From Vishniacozyma victoriae (Eukaryota > Basidiomycota > Tremellomycetes > Tremellales > Bulleribasidiaceae), in NCBI GenBank assembly GCA_017654735.1, contig JADPYG010000089.1:134001-198000 (forward strand): a DNA stretch of 64,000 nucleotides, in the 5' to 3' direction. Shown in pieces: positions 21,659 through 31,737 of the stretch (positions are counted from its first letter, which is position 1; every line of letters starts with the position of its first letter). A model generated the notes under the pieces. That model was not told where the DNA came from. It searched no databases and saw only the letters and a list, made by a program, of their open reading frames with translations. The position numbers and the translations under genes are program-made.

Positions 21659-22917
21659 CTACAGACCCTTCGCAAGCCTCAAAGCCTCTCGTCGACCAGT
21701 AGATTTAGGATCCAGGTAAGGTCTCTCACCGAGACTGACTGATCTAGTACCGGTTCTCTTGATTTCATCGAGATCATGAGTTGCAGCGTGGAATGTCGAG
21801 CGATTATCCCAGATAGCTAGAGAGTTTGCTTCCCATCGGAATCGGACTTGAAGATCATGGTTCTGTTTGTCAGCCACTATCATAAGGAGGGCTGGGGACA
21901 TACGGATGAGATGTGATCAAACAAGAATTCAAGTAGGGCATCACTTTCACCCTTTGTTAAACCATTGACGCTCTTTGTAAATTCCCTGTTGACGAATAGA
22001 CCCTTCCATCCAGTAACGGGATTGGTTCGAACGATGGGATGAACAGCCGTTAAAGCCTGTCCTACATTCTCTGGCGATCCTCTGGGTTCTCGCATAACGA
22101 TTTTCTCATTCCTCTTGGCCAAGTCGACAAAGTGTTGGCCTACGTGTGTAGCTGTTAGGCCCTCGAGGAACTTTTGGTATGAGGGTGATAGACGGTCGTA
22201 GGCTTCATAAGCTGATGCCCAGAGTGTATCGCCTCCTACGGGTGGCATCTGGCGGATTTGGAGTGTAGCGTAATCGGAAGGAACGTTTTCGAAAGTGATA
22301 TCAGAGTGCTGTCCGTTAGCTTCTCCTCAAAAGCGGAAGAATGAGAGGGGACATACCCATAAAGTCTTTCCTTGAACTCGGTCTAGAATGCCAAAATCAT
22401 CCCTCTTGAATTTATCATCGAATACGAAATGATTCGAAATCACACTAATCTCATCTCCGAGTTCACTACCAGCAAGAGTAAGAGGGTGGACATGTAATCT
22501 GGACGATTCGGGTTTCCCGCCAAGTCGGCCCAGAGCATCTACTAGATCCTTCTGTTCTTCGGGGGTAATGATAGCATCTCGGAAGAAAACGACTCCTCGT
22601 TCAGACCTATTTGTCAGTCATACATCATATGGATAGGAGGAGGAGGGGACATACACTAGTCGACCAAGAGCTTTCAATTTGGTTTCATCACCTAATACCG
22701 ACCGAATGTCGAGTACGGGTTTACCTTCCTTCGAAAATTCTCGGAACTCAGTACCGATAGAAGGAGAGATATCGAATGAAGAGTATTTCCTTAGGTCGAC
22801 AGTCGGTGTCGATGGTGCGGGGGCATTGAGGTTAAGGTTATTGATTGATGCTTTGATTGAATCAATGGTTTGGGTGCGGGTGGCGATGGGAGCGTTATCG
22901 ATAGCGACAGGAGCCAT
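21659..22917 (-). CDS. TauD/TfdA-type 2-oxoglutarate/Fe(II) dioxygenase
   Basis: A non-haem iron dioxygenase of the taurine/alkylsulfonate family, which frees sulfite from sulfonates or acts on related small molecules. There are four or five exons. Opening segment: MAPVAIDNAPIATRTQTID; the entry SIGTEFREFSKEGKPVLDI is common in fungal members. The iron-binding HxD is HSDITFENVPS and the distal histidine is in WDNRSTFHAATHD. The 2-oxoglutarate-binding arginine follows in RTGTRSVSLGERPYLDP. Other family marks are GVVFFRDAIITPEEQ, LPPVGGDTLWAS-type (here MPPVGGDTLWAS) and GWKGLFVNREFTKS. About 390 residues, the usual size of fungal TauD-like proteins. No organelle signal was seen. Substrate not predictable. 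Confidence 0.9.
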
Positions 22918-23828
22918 TGTTACTGATTATGATCGTAATGGTATCAATACGAATAGATAAGTGAAGGAATTACGAAGATGATAATTCGTATTGTAGGTTA
23001 TATACCTTTCAGTGGTATAATTGCTATGTCAGCGTTCAGAAGTCAACGACATATGGCGTGACATAAATCACGCCTGCGAAGGGGTCGCCATGGACACGAC
23101 CTACGCCTCATCAGAATGATAGGGGGATTGGCATATAACGCGAGTTAGATTGGCATATGCTTGTGTTGGATTGGCATATGTTTAATGAACTGACGCAAGA
23201 TTGTGAGAATGAGAATGAGGATGTATGGCGTGATTGTACGCGATTGCGCGACCTGGTTGTTAGTAAGCGGTGGAACAACGGAGAAAGCCGATACCCGATG
23301 TTTGGTAGCCGGGAATGAATTACTTTCGCGTTGGAACCTCCGGCAAAGCCGGTCTAGTCGACCGGATAGCAAATGTTCTAGTAGATACTATGCATTGAGC
23401 TGGCGGTCTTCCAGGAAGCCGCAATGATTGCTGTGCACAAAATTCATACAAACGTGTGAAAATGCGCAGGACAAATGAATAGAACGCCAAATGCGCAGCC
23501 CTGAAAATGCGGACATTTCAACAAGAGAAAGGACTGATGAATAGTGAGCTGACTGTTACCGTTTCACGTCCATTGTTCTTCTTGTAGGGTGATTGCTTGA
23601 ACACAAGTCCAGAAGAGGCATCCAAGGCGGCTTGCAAGCATCATTCGAGCCCAGACACTGTTTTGAGGGGAAAGATCTACTATATATAAGCACTTCCCGT
23701 CAATCTAATGCTCAATTTACTCATCACACTTCATATCACCTTCATCTCAAACACGCTCTAACTAGACTTATATATCTGATTGTACGCATTTAAGAACAAT
23801 CTTGTTACTAACAAGCAGACTCGACACC
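22918..23828. promoter_or_regulatory. 911-bp intergenic with three phased direct repeats
   Basis: Between the start of the TauD-like gene (minus) and a small gene on the plus strand. The decamer-plus-one GATTGGCATAT occurs at 23126-23136, 23148-23158 and 23169-23179, spaced 22 and 21 bp, about two helical turns. A TATA box TATATATAAG lies at 23681-23690, before the plus-strand gene. A likely 5'-UTR intron ends with the near-consensus branch TTACTAAC and acceptor AAGCAG just before 23820. Confidence 0.45.
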
Positions 23829-24115
23829 ATGTCAGAACGAAGCCCCCCGTTTCGACAAATGGCCACAATATACCCAGCTTCATCAGCACATACAACGAGG
23901 CTAAAGAGACCTACCAAAGATCGGACAGGTCAAAAACGGCTCAAGACACTTTCACAGCGGCTGTTCTGGTCTGGCAGGAAGAGAAGAAACAGGAGAAGGA
24001 ACGACTGAGGTGGGAGCAGAAGACGGAGGCTGGCAAACATCTTTCTACAGCTCGCTCGCAGCTTGCTAGCACAATTGAGAAGCAAAGTTCTGGGGCTCCC
24101 AGCCGTCAGTAATGT
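23829..24115 (+). pseudogene. Small lineage-specific gene, reading frame disturbed near a run of six C
   Basis: An ATG at 23829 after a TATA box and a 5'-UTR intron opens MSERSPP, but that frame then reads a basic, non-protein-like tail. The adjacent frame from about 23850 to 24112 is clearly protein-like and helical: EAKETYQRSDRSKTAQ, FTAAVLVWQEEKKQEKERL, HLSTARSQLASTIEK. The third frame over 23850-23898 also looks coding (RFDKWPQYTQLHQHI). The frames could be joined only by indels, one of them at the C run 23843-23848. The helical part weakly resembles the start of the gene at 24909. Either a decayed copy, a base error, or a gene whose true splicing I have missed. No known family recognised. 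Confidence 0.35.
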
Positions 24116-24908
24116 ATTTGGACTTACTTGTAAGCAGTGATTGTACTGTTTGCTTGGCATTCCATCTTTCTGATACCTCTGATACCAGAGTAGTGATCCC
24201 ATATCCGCGTATTGCTGTATGTTGCCTCACATCCTCCAGTTCAGAGTTCATACCCATGTTTCACCCATTACATATCTTATCTTTGTTGTCCATTGTTGAA
24301 TGAAAAGACGATACGGTCACCTGTGTGCAAGCTACTGTTTGACTGCGATACTATAAGCCTTTGTCCATCAATCCCGATCAGGAAATCCACGATGCTCAAA
24401 TGGTAGAGCTCAGACCTGACTGCTTGCGCGGTGATCCATTAACATTGTTGCTGTTTGGCATGTATCTCTTCCAGTATGAAGATGACGCTCCTTGAGTCGA
24501 CAACCCTTGCCTCCCACCTATCTCTCAGGTTGACGTTGTCTTGGCAGCGCATCGGATTGACCGGTATAGGAGACTCTTGCGTATCAAGGGGAAATTGTCA
24601 TATTGCCGGTGAAGGGTACGACAAATACGCAGTAGTGGCGCTTGAAAGGTTGTTCCGGTTTAGTCATGCAGGGCTGTCCTCTTTTTAAGCTGGATGAGAG
24701 GCAGGGGTCATGAATAGATCATCGAGCGAGTCTTCACAGGGCACGATCGGAGGGGAGCTATCGTACGACTTTGCCTCTGTGGAGCGGCGGTGCGCAGTAT
24801 CAAAGGAGGTGCAGGGGCTGACACGTCCGACTTCACAGTCCGCGTATATCATGGATATGTATAAAACATGGGCCAACGAATACTCCAACGCCACATCACT
24901 TCATCACT
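24116..24908. other. 793-bp intergenic region
   Basis: A TATA box (GTATAAAA, 24859-24866) stands 43 bp before the ATG at 24909. A tRNA-like string near 24390 lacks a B box and acceptor stem. No other gene was recognised. Confidence 0.4.
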
Positions 24909-25909
24909 ATGCCCAACCCACAGAGTAGCAAGCCTCCTACTACAGCCCACTGGAACTCCGAGTATCTCCGCCTCCGACAAGAGGCATCATCCACCACGTT
25001 CAGTGACAAGCATCAGCTCAGGCTGGATGAAGCCAACGTCAAGAGGAAGTTCTACATGGGGAGAGAAGATCAGAGAAGGGGTATTCCCTCAGTGAGTTGC
25101 CGTTTTTTGTCTTGCGGTGCCTTCCGGGGCGCAGGCCCGCTGACCTTGAGGCCAGGGAGATGGCAGAAAGCAGAAAAGAGGACGCGCAGGCCAGATACGA
25201 CAACATTCCTCAGCCAACCCAGGAGCACTTGGACGACTTTGGTGAGGCAGTGATGGCGGCCGAGAGTGATCTGAGGACATTTGAGCAGCTCATAAGGGAA
25301 GAACGAGTACGCTCAGCCAAAACTCTACCGCGCCTGGATCCCGTCCTGATTTGCAGTATAAGCCCGACTGGCGAAAGGATGGCAATCCACTTTGGTTCGA
25401 CTTGGAGAATGATGTAAGTTGCCGTCATATATCCATCATGCAGCTTTGACATTCAGGATGATTATAAGAGGGGTGTTGCGCGAGAAAAGGAGGAAATGGT
25501 GAGCTACCTTGTTTCTCGCTTCTGGTGTGGTATCTGTATGACGCGGGAGCTGATGGTAAAATAGACCAAATGCCTTTTGCAGAGCAATGGAGGAAGGCAA
25601 CCAGTCACCGGTATTGGAAGCAGAGCCTCACAAACAGGTGGGACGGCAAATACTGCCATCTCAAATACTGCCATCTCTGCCAGATCTGTCGGAAGCATGG
25701 TCGATTCGCCCCCAGACCAGGATCATAACTCGAAGGAGCCCACTAACGCCAAAGTCCTTGATAAAGAAGGCTTTACTCTCGTGAGTCGAGTCAAAGGAGG
25801 AAGTGGAAGAAAAGAGCGAGGTGATGTGTCTGGTTCAGCGACCCAGGGCAGAGGTGGCGGATGGCGAAGATCATCTAGGGGTGGACGCGGGAGCGGTATG
25901 GCAGGATAA
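24909..25909 (+). CDS. Hypothetical protein, coiled-coil with RGG-rich C-terminus
   Basis: I do not recognise this protein. Spliced by eye it has five exons: MPNPQSSKPPTTAHWNSEYL to IPS, intron from about 25091 (GTGAGT) to a GCTGACCTTGAG acceptor, then AREMAESRKEDAQARY, a second intron (GTACGC to TTTGCAG), YKPDWRKDGNPLWFDLEND, a third intron to DDYKRGVAREKEEM, and a last exon TKCLLQSNGG to the stop at 25907-25909. About 280 residues. The N-terminal half is charged and helical. The C-terminus has EGFTLVSRVKGGSGRKERG followed by RGGGWRRSSRGGRGSG, an RGG-type stretch like those of RNA-binding proteins. The clean splice joints argue for a real gene; function unknown. Confidence 0.6.
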
Positions 25910-26535
25910 GAGTCGCTACATATCCATGATCTGCTCCGTGGAGTGGACTCTCGCCCCCCAGTTGGACCGCGCTGTCTCTACATCTCCACTCATTTACCGT
26001 TGTTTGTGTTACCTTTTGTAATTTCACCTATGTATTGTCATGCCAAGTCTCATGGCATGACTGTCCTACCCATCCGACCTTGAGCCCGAGCTCCACCGGT
26101 TCAGCTGGTGCAGGGAAGCAAGATCTGTAGTAGTAGTACAGACCCGTTCATCATACGCCTTGGACAACGCTCCCGACCCACAAACCTCTAATCATAAGCG
26201 GTTTGACGCGGTGCTACTCCATCTACCTTTGATCATCACCAACAATCTTTGACCGTACGTCCTGACAGACCTTTCATTATAGGGGGATGGCACAAGAATA
26301 TAAGCGTTGCCGTCTGTATTATGACCGAGTTTCCTCGCCTGTTACTGCCCGAACGGGCAAAGCTGATAAATGGAGAGTGACAAGTCGCAGTCGCGAAGGC
26401 TTCTGAGATAAGCGGCGATCGAATTGCTTCGCATATATCAGGCGTCGTATTCCAAAGATTGTCGCTACAACAACCTCACACCCCATCAATCCGACATCAT
26501 CCCCTCTCACTGTGTGAACATACGATCAAATCACC
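25910..26535. other. 626-bp intergenic region
   Basis: A TATA-like AATATAAGC lies at about 26297-26305, upstream of the broken small gene at 26536. Otherwise nothing recognised. Confidence 0.35.
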
Positions 26536-26817
26536 ATGCCTACCACGACCATCAAGACCGCTTCCAGAACATCCGGCCCACGATTTCGACTTTTCCGATT
26601 TTCAAAACCCGACTCATGAGGATGTCGGTGGGGAAAAACCTGATGAAGGCACCAGACTTGTCGCCCAATCAACACAGGCCACAATACAAGCTTGTTACAC
26701 TAAGCCAGGTATGACCTTCCCGAAGGCATTATCTCTCAGTGTTCCGGTGTTCCGGCATCCAACATTCTCGCCAGCGGTGATTTCGATGCAACAATCAAGG
26801 TGTGGCCGCCTAAATAG
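26536..26817 (+). pseudogene. Broken paralogue of the small gene at 27431
   Basis: From ATG 26536 the frame reads MPTTTIKTASRTSGP and then, in that frame, a short nonsense tail ending TGA. The next frame continues HDFDFSDFQNPTHED, then RLVAQSTQATIQACY, and a third frame ends CSGVPASNILASG, DATIKVWPPK and TAG 26815-26817. Pieced together in order, these segments line up with the intact protein encoded at 27431-27736 (TTVPKGPGHVIDISG, TQAQSNATASAIQTM, DGTVQITVWPKEA) over nearly the whole length. Two frame changes are needed. No intron with proper borders joins the frames, so a frameshifted tandem copy is the simplest reading. Confidence 0.45.
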
Positions 26818-27430
26818 GTTGACACCTGGAACCAGACAGGATGAGCAGATGAGGTGAGGGAGAAGCCGAGTGATTCTATGATTTTCATTGGGATGAGCTA
26901 GTATGCAGAGATACTTGATGGAGCATGATGACCGCTGCTCTCTGGTGATGTTCTTGCACTTCATGACCATGTCCATCACGCGAACTACTCCTCTGCCACC
27001 AGCCGATGGCGCTACTGATATCCCCTGTCGGGTCAAACGGACAAAGTGACAGGGCCGTATGCGTATCGTGGTGAACGGCTCACCTTTCACAAAAGCCAAA
27101 CAAGACCGAGGTGGAGCAGACCACGATCTTTTCAAATCCAATGACGCCAACAGAAGTCCCAGTGAGCCGAATAGCTTAGCCACCTTTCACAGCGTCAGAT
27201 GACATCGTGTCTTCCAAACCGGCTTCTGATGTCGTTCAATGCGCAGTGGCATGGTCCTGCCTTCGTGGCCTCGGTCCGGTGTACATCCCTTTTATAGTCA
27301 GGATCATGAAACACAGAGGGTGAGAGGCGAGAGGTAAGAACGTTCAGCAGCGTCAAGAGTATATGAGCGGGTCATGTAAACATCTTCATCCACCCATCAC
27401 TTGCGATCTGACCCAAAACACATCACCACA
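26818..27430. other. 613-bp intergenic region
   Basis: Upstream flank of the intact small gene. A TATA-like TTTTATAG is at about 27290. Open frames on the minus strand (for example 26695-27183) show no family features. Confidence 0.35.
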
Positions 27431-27736
27431 ATGTCCCACAGTTCCTCTCATAGCACCATCACAACAGTGCCCAAAGGTCCCGGACACGTTATCGATATCT
27501 CTGGCCGGACTGAACCGACCCAATTTCGGGAAGCGGCGAGGTTCACCAAGACCAGTACACAGGCTCAGTCAAATGCCACTGCTTCGGCAATCCAGACTAT
27601 GTTCATGGCTTTACGCTCTCGTTTCGATACTGAACAGTCAGTCAACATGGCCTGCCAAGATCGTGGAGTTGGTGAAGTTATGAACGACGGAACTGTCCAG
27701 ATCACTGTCTGGCCCAAAGAGGCGAAGAATGAATAG
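27431..27736 (+). CDS. Hypothetical small protein, about 101 residues
   Basis: Single-exon gene; ATG 27431 is preceded by CACCACA, a good fungal start context. The protein is MSHSSSHSTITTVPKG, a variable middle (RTEPTQFREAARF), a helix TQAQSNATASAIQTMFMALR, then a C-terminal beta-like stretch VGEVMNDGTVQITVWPKEA. There is no signal peptide or membrane segment and no known family that I recognise. A frameshifted relative lies about 900 bp upstream in the same orientation, which supports that this frame is a real gene rather than a chance ORF, since the similarity follows the protein frame. Confidence 0.5.
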   Translation: MSHSSSHSTITTVPKGPGHVIDISGRTEPTQFREAARFTKTSTQAQSNATASAIQTMFMALRSRFDTEQSVNMACQDRGVGEVMNDGTVQITVWPKEAKNE

Positions 27737-28658
27737 GTGTATATCTCGGCAGCCTGGGGGAAGGCAGAAGATGGGTCGATCATATGTGAAGTCGAGATAC
27801 TGCCAAGTCGAGGGGTGTGAGAGTGTCTAAAGTCGTTTGGGGTACCGATGCCATGGTTCCGAAGGCAGAGATGTCAGAGTCGAGTTGTTGAAGCATGTAT
27901 ATTTTCTGGCGTTCACAAATACATGTCCGAATTTTCCCGGGTTAAAGCTCAACGCATTCGGTTTCATTTCCGAAGAAGAGTACCCCCATTCTTAATTATA
28001 CAATTACACCTGCGTGGAGGCGGATCCTGGCTTCTTACGCCCGCAGCCCAATAAAGACAGCCAAGATCCTGTATGAAATCATATTCTCGTTCGGTAGATT
28101 CCTCCGAGGCGAGGTCCAGTATCAGAGGAATAGGCAGCATTGATGAGATTGTTGGTGTACATCGACCGATCAATCCGTCGAATCAATCCAGTATGGTGTA
28201 AATCATCGTATCGCACATCAGAAGCGGAATCGGGTGAGAAGAAGAACAATGGCTGTTGTCACTCTGCTTGACCACATCCAACCTTGAGCGTGCCACTTCT
28301 ACAGTACCACTCACCAATCGTCCTCGCATATCTATCTTCTAACCAACCAACAATACACTCGGTAAATGTGCCTCGCCTTTTATCAAGATCCTGGTGTAAC
28401 AAGCGACCGAGAGCGATCGTTGAATGAGAGGTTCACACATCTTGAATGCCCGTATCCATCACTAATGTATTACCCTTATTACCACCATTTGTTCGAGCAT
28501 TGTTGCGTACTTACTCTGACCGAACAATTCCCGTCCGAGGTCTTCAAAACGGGCCGATCATGTGGTCGCCTGTTATGCAAATCCTCGTTCATTATATTCA
28601 TCAATGGAAATACAACATATCTTGAAGGCTACAACAGAGCCAGCCCAGTCCTGGCGTG
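27737..28658. other. 922-bp intergenic region
   Basis: 3' flanks of the small gene and of the minus-strand histidine kinase. The plus-strand frame 28366-28788 runs antisense into the kinase end and looks like a shadow. Nothing else recognised. Confidence 0.4.
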
Positions 28659-31600
28659 TTATCTTTTGATTGACAGTCTCTTGACTGGATCACAGATCAT
28701 GTCGAAAGATCTCTTTCTCGTAGTCGACTCCGGGGCGACACTTTCTATGGACTCATTTTGCTCTCTATCCATTTCCATCATAATTTGATTAATTGCGTTC
28801 ATATTCGCTTTCCCTTTTATCAACCAGCCATCGAGTCCAGCAAAGCCCGTCAAAGCAGTTGCTTTTAATCTGGGATCACTCGAGCCTAAACCGGTGAGAG
28901 CGTAGATCCGGACCGGGACGATTTGGCGAGGAGCGAGAGTATCGTTGTCGCTTGTACATGTAAGCGCTGCCTCTGATGCGTTTTTAAGGATTAGATCGGC
29001 CTCGCGCATTAGTCCTGCAGCTGTCACGCCGTCCATGACCGGCATAGATATATCGGTGATGACCAGATCCGGTCTCTTTTCTTTGTATACTCGAACAGCT
29101 TCTTGGCCATTGGCTGCCTCAAGAACAACATTCGCTATGGGAGATCTTTTGAGGCCGGCTCGAAGCAGTTCGCGACAGATTTCGTTGTCGTCCACGATGA
29201 GAACTCTCATCAAGCTTCGGGTTGTTTCACCAGCCGAGGTCGACTTCTTGACACTAAGAGCACTTGATAAAATTGGATGACTTGGGTCTGCCGACAGCGA
29301 TTGATTGGGGTTCTTCTGCGCAGGCGTAAATGACGTAGAATCCAGCGACCCGGTATCGCTCGTAGACGAGGGTGTCGACAATTCGGGAGTGAGCGAGGCC
29401 TCTGATCCACGATATTTCCTGCTGGGCTCGCTTGCTTCATTGTTCGATGTGGATATTGTAGGTAGCCGGGAACCTCCAGGTACCGGAGGAGTCACAATTT
29501 CGCGTTTGATCTGGCCAGTCTGTGATATCGGTGCGTGGTTGTCGCAAGGGAGCAGCACTCGAAAGGTCGATCCGCGGCCGACCTCACTATCGAGGTCCAA
29601 TGATCCAGACATTCTTTCGACGAGCTGTCTACTGATGTGTAGTCCCAGACCGGCTCCAGGGACACTATCGTCGTTCTTCACGAACGGTTTGAAGAGCTTG
29701 TCCCGACTATGAGCCGGTATTCCATCGCCGGTGTCGGTGATTTCAAGGACGATTTGCTTCTCCGATTCTCGAAGGGACAATCTGATAACGACTGGGCGGT
29801 CTTTCGAGAACTTGATGGCGTTTGACAAGCCGTTGATTAGGACTCTATAAAAATCACATCAGCGGATTTCTTAAGAGGAAAGAAGAGTGGGAAATACCTG
29901 TGAAACTGGGCCTCGACAACCGGGAACGTCCAATCGTGATCCTCATACTCCAATTCAATATCAGGATTGAAACCCATGGATGAATAGTGAGCGGAGCAGG
30001 TCATCATTGCACGTGTGGCGATCTCGACAAGACTGACTGGACTTGAAGGTGACTCGTTTTCCATCATTGTTGTCCATTTACCGAAGTCCAGTACATCATT
30101 CAGAATAGTCTGTAGAGTGTAGCCGCTCGATTCCGTCGCAGCCAAACTCAATTTGATATCCTCCTGATCTCCGGTCATTAGAGCCTTCCCTAGTACTTCT
30201 AAGCCCATCATGACCCCATGCATCGGTGTTCGTAGCTCGTGAGAAATCGATGACAAGAATGCTGTCTTGATCGCGTCGGCTTCTTTCACACGATCTGAGA
30301 CTGCTTTGGCGCGTAGAACAGAGCATATCGAGCGGACGAATTGGATGACATCAGCTTCCCAAGGCAAAGGCAAAGTCTCGGTCGAAGCCAAGAATAACAG
30401 GAACGGACTACCGGCTATCGAAAAGGTCATTGCGGCATGTGAGGCGCTTTGAGGGGGTAAGAACGATTCTAGACCGGATTTCGAATCCACCGTGAAAGAG
30501 TCTGGCAGATCATCTTTGTTCAGGAAGCGCGAAATATCCGAAGCTGAAGGGACCGGTACGGAGGAGTCTGATGTCGCAAAGACAGGGAGGTCATGTGGGG
30601 ACGCCGGATTCGGTTCGAATAAAGGCCTGACTCCATTCTTGCGAGTGTCAGCTTTTCTTGACCCAAGGCCGAATGCGAACGACTTACTTTGGTCATGATG
30701 CTTCTGATATCAATCAATGCGACGTATTGCAGCTCGGGTAGAGTCGCTTGAATCATCGTTACTGCGCTCGTAGCAAGCGTCGCGAAAGATGTCGAGTTGC
30801 TCGAGTTGACTGGCAAAACGTCGGTGGTCGGTTTTCGTGAAGGTCCACTTTCCCTGTCCGCTTCAAATGTGAGGTCGAGGAAATCCAGCACTGTCCTCCT
30901 CAGTCTCGCCTCTCGTGTCCGCCTGTGACCCTCCCATGTAGCTCTAAATTGAGTCTGCAACAGCTTAGTTATGTATGCGACCACTTGATACTCGGTCGGT
31001 GACACGGATTGTTTCGTTTGATTGATCCAGCATACGTTCAAGGTACCAATGCTGACTTGTCGTCGGCTACTAGACGAGTCCGCAGGATCGATATCGAGAG
31101 AAACTGGACTACCGATATAGGCGTGGATCCCCTTCCTGACGAATGGATTGTTCACGTAACGCCAATCCTGAGAAGCGTCCGCCATGAAGAATGGCTCCTT
31201 TGCATGCAGAACTGCATGTCCACATAGACTGTCTTCTGCCGGAATCCGCATGCCTTTCGTCATTGCGAACAAGTCGATGTGTTCCTGTGGGCCTGCGAAG
31301 GCATAGTATCTCTGTATCCGATTGTGGAACAGCGAGAATGAACACAAGGTGCCCGGAAAGAAATTCGAGATGAGATTCGTAGCTTCTTGGATATTGGCTA
31401 ATTGAGTTTCCGAGAAAATGTCGTACTCGAGTATACACGATTCTCGCTGAGTCTCCTGAATGGCACGAGGCGGTGGCAGGTATCCGTGTGTGCAGAAGAA
31501 CTCGCGGATCGTTCGAGCCGTCTCACGAGTGACCGAAGTAGACGAGTATAGTGGAATATCGGGATTCTCGGCTCCATAGTCTAATGGAATGAAATTGCGG

Positions 31601-31737
31601 AGACGTTCCAAGAGATGAGAGGGTGTAGTCGGCATCGGCGGTTTCTCGCTTGTCTGACAACGTCCGTCTGCTATCCGTTCCAAAAAGGCCTGCCATTCAT
31701 CCACGCTGATTTCTTCGATGTCATCGATCGTGTCCAT
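28659..31737 (-). CDS. Hybrid histidine kinase (GAF - HisKA - HATPase - receiver)
   Basis: A multistep phosphorelay sensor that autophosphorylates on His, passes phosphate to its own receiver Asp, then to a Ypd1-type carrier. About 1010 residues in three or four exons. Residues 1-110 are unassigned. A GAF-like sensor (about 110-290) contains EDSLCGHAVLHAKEPFFMAD and GSPVSLDI. The HisKA phospho-acceptor is in SSISHELRTPMHGVM (about residue 485). The ATPase domain shows N-box SNAIKFSKDRP, G1 DTGDGIP and G2 GAGLGLHISRQLVERM. After a Ser/Thr/Pro linker, the receiver has RVLIVDDNEICRELL, the phospho-acceptor Asp in VITDISMPVMDG, and the conserved lysine in WLIKGKA. No membrane helix, so cytosolic. 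The GAF may bind a small ligand or chromophore; no phytochrome cysteine motif was noted. Confidence 0.9.

Noticed and set aside
24376..24430. tRNA-like string (GCTCAAATGGTAGAGC)
   Set aside because: The A-box look is not followed by a B box (GGTTCGANTCC), a T arm or a matching acceptor stem.
28366..28788. 140-codon plus-strand frame
   Set aside because: Its second half is antisense to the C-terminus of the histidine kinase.
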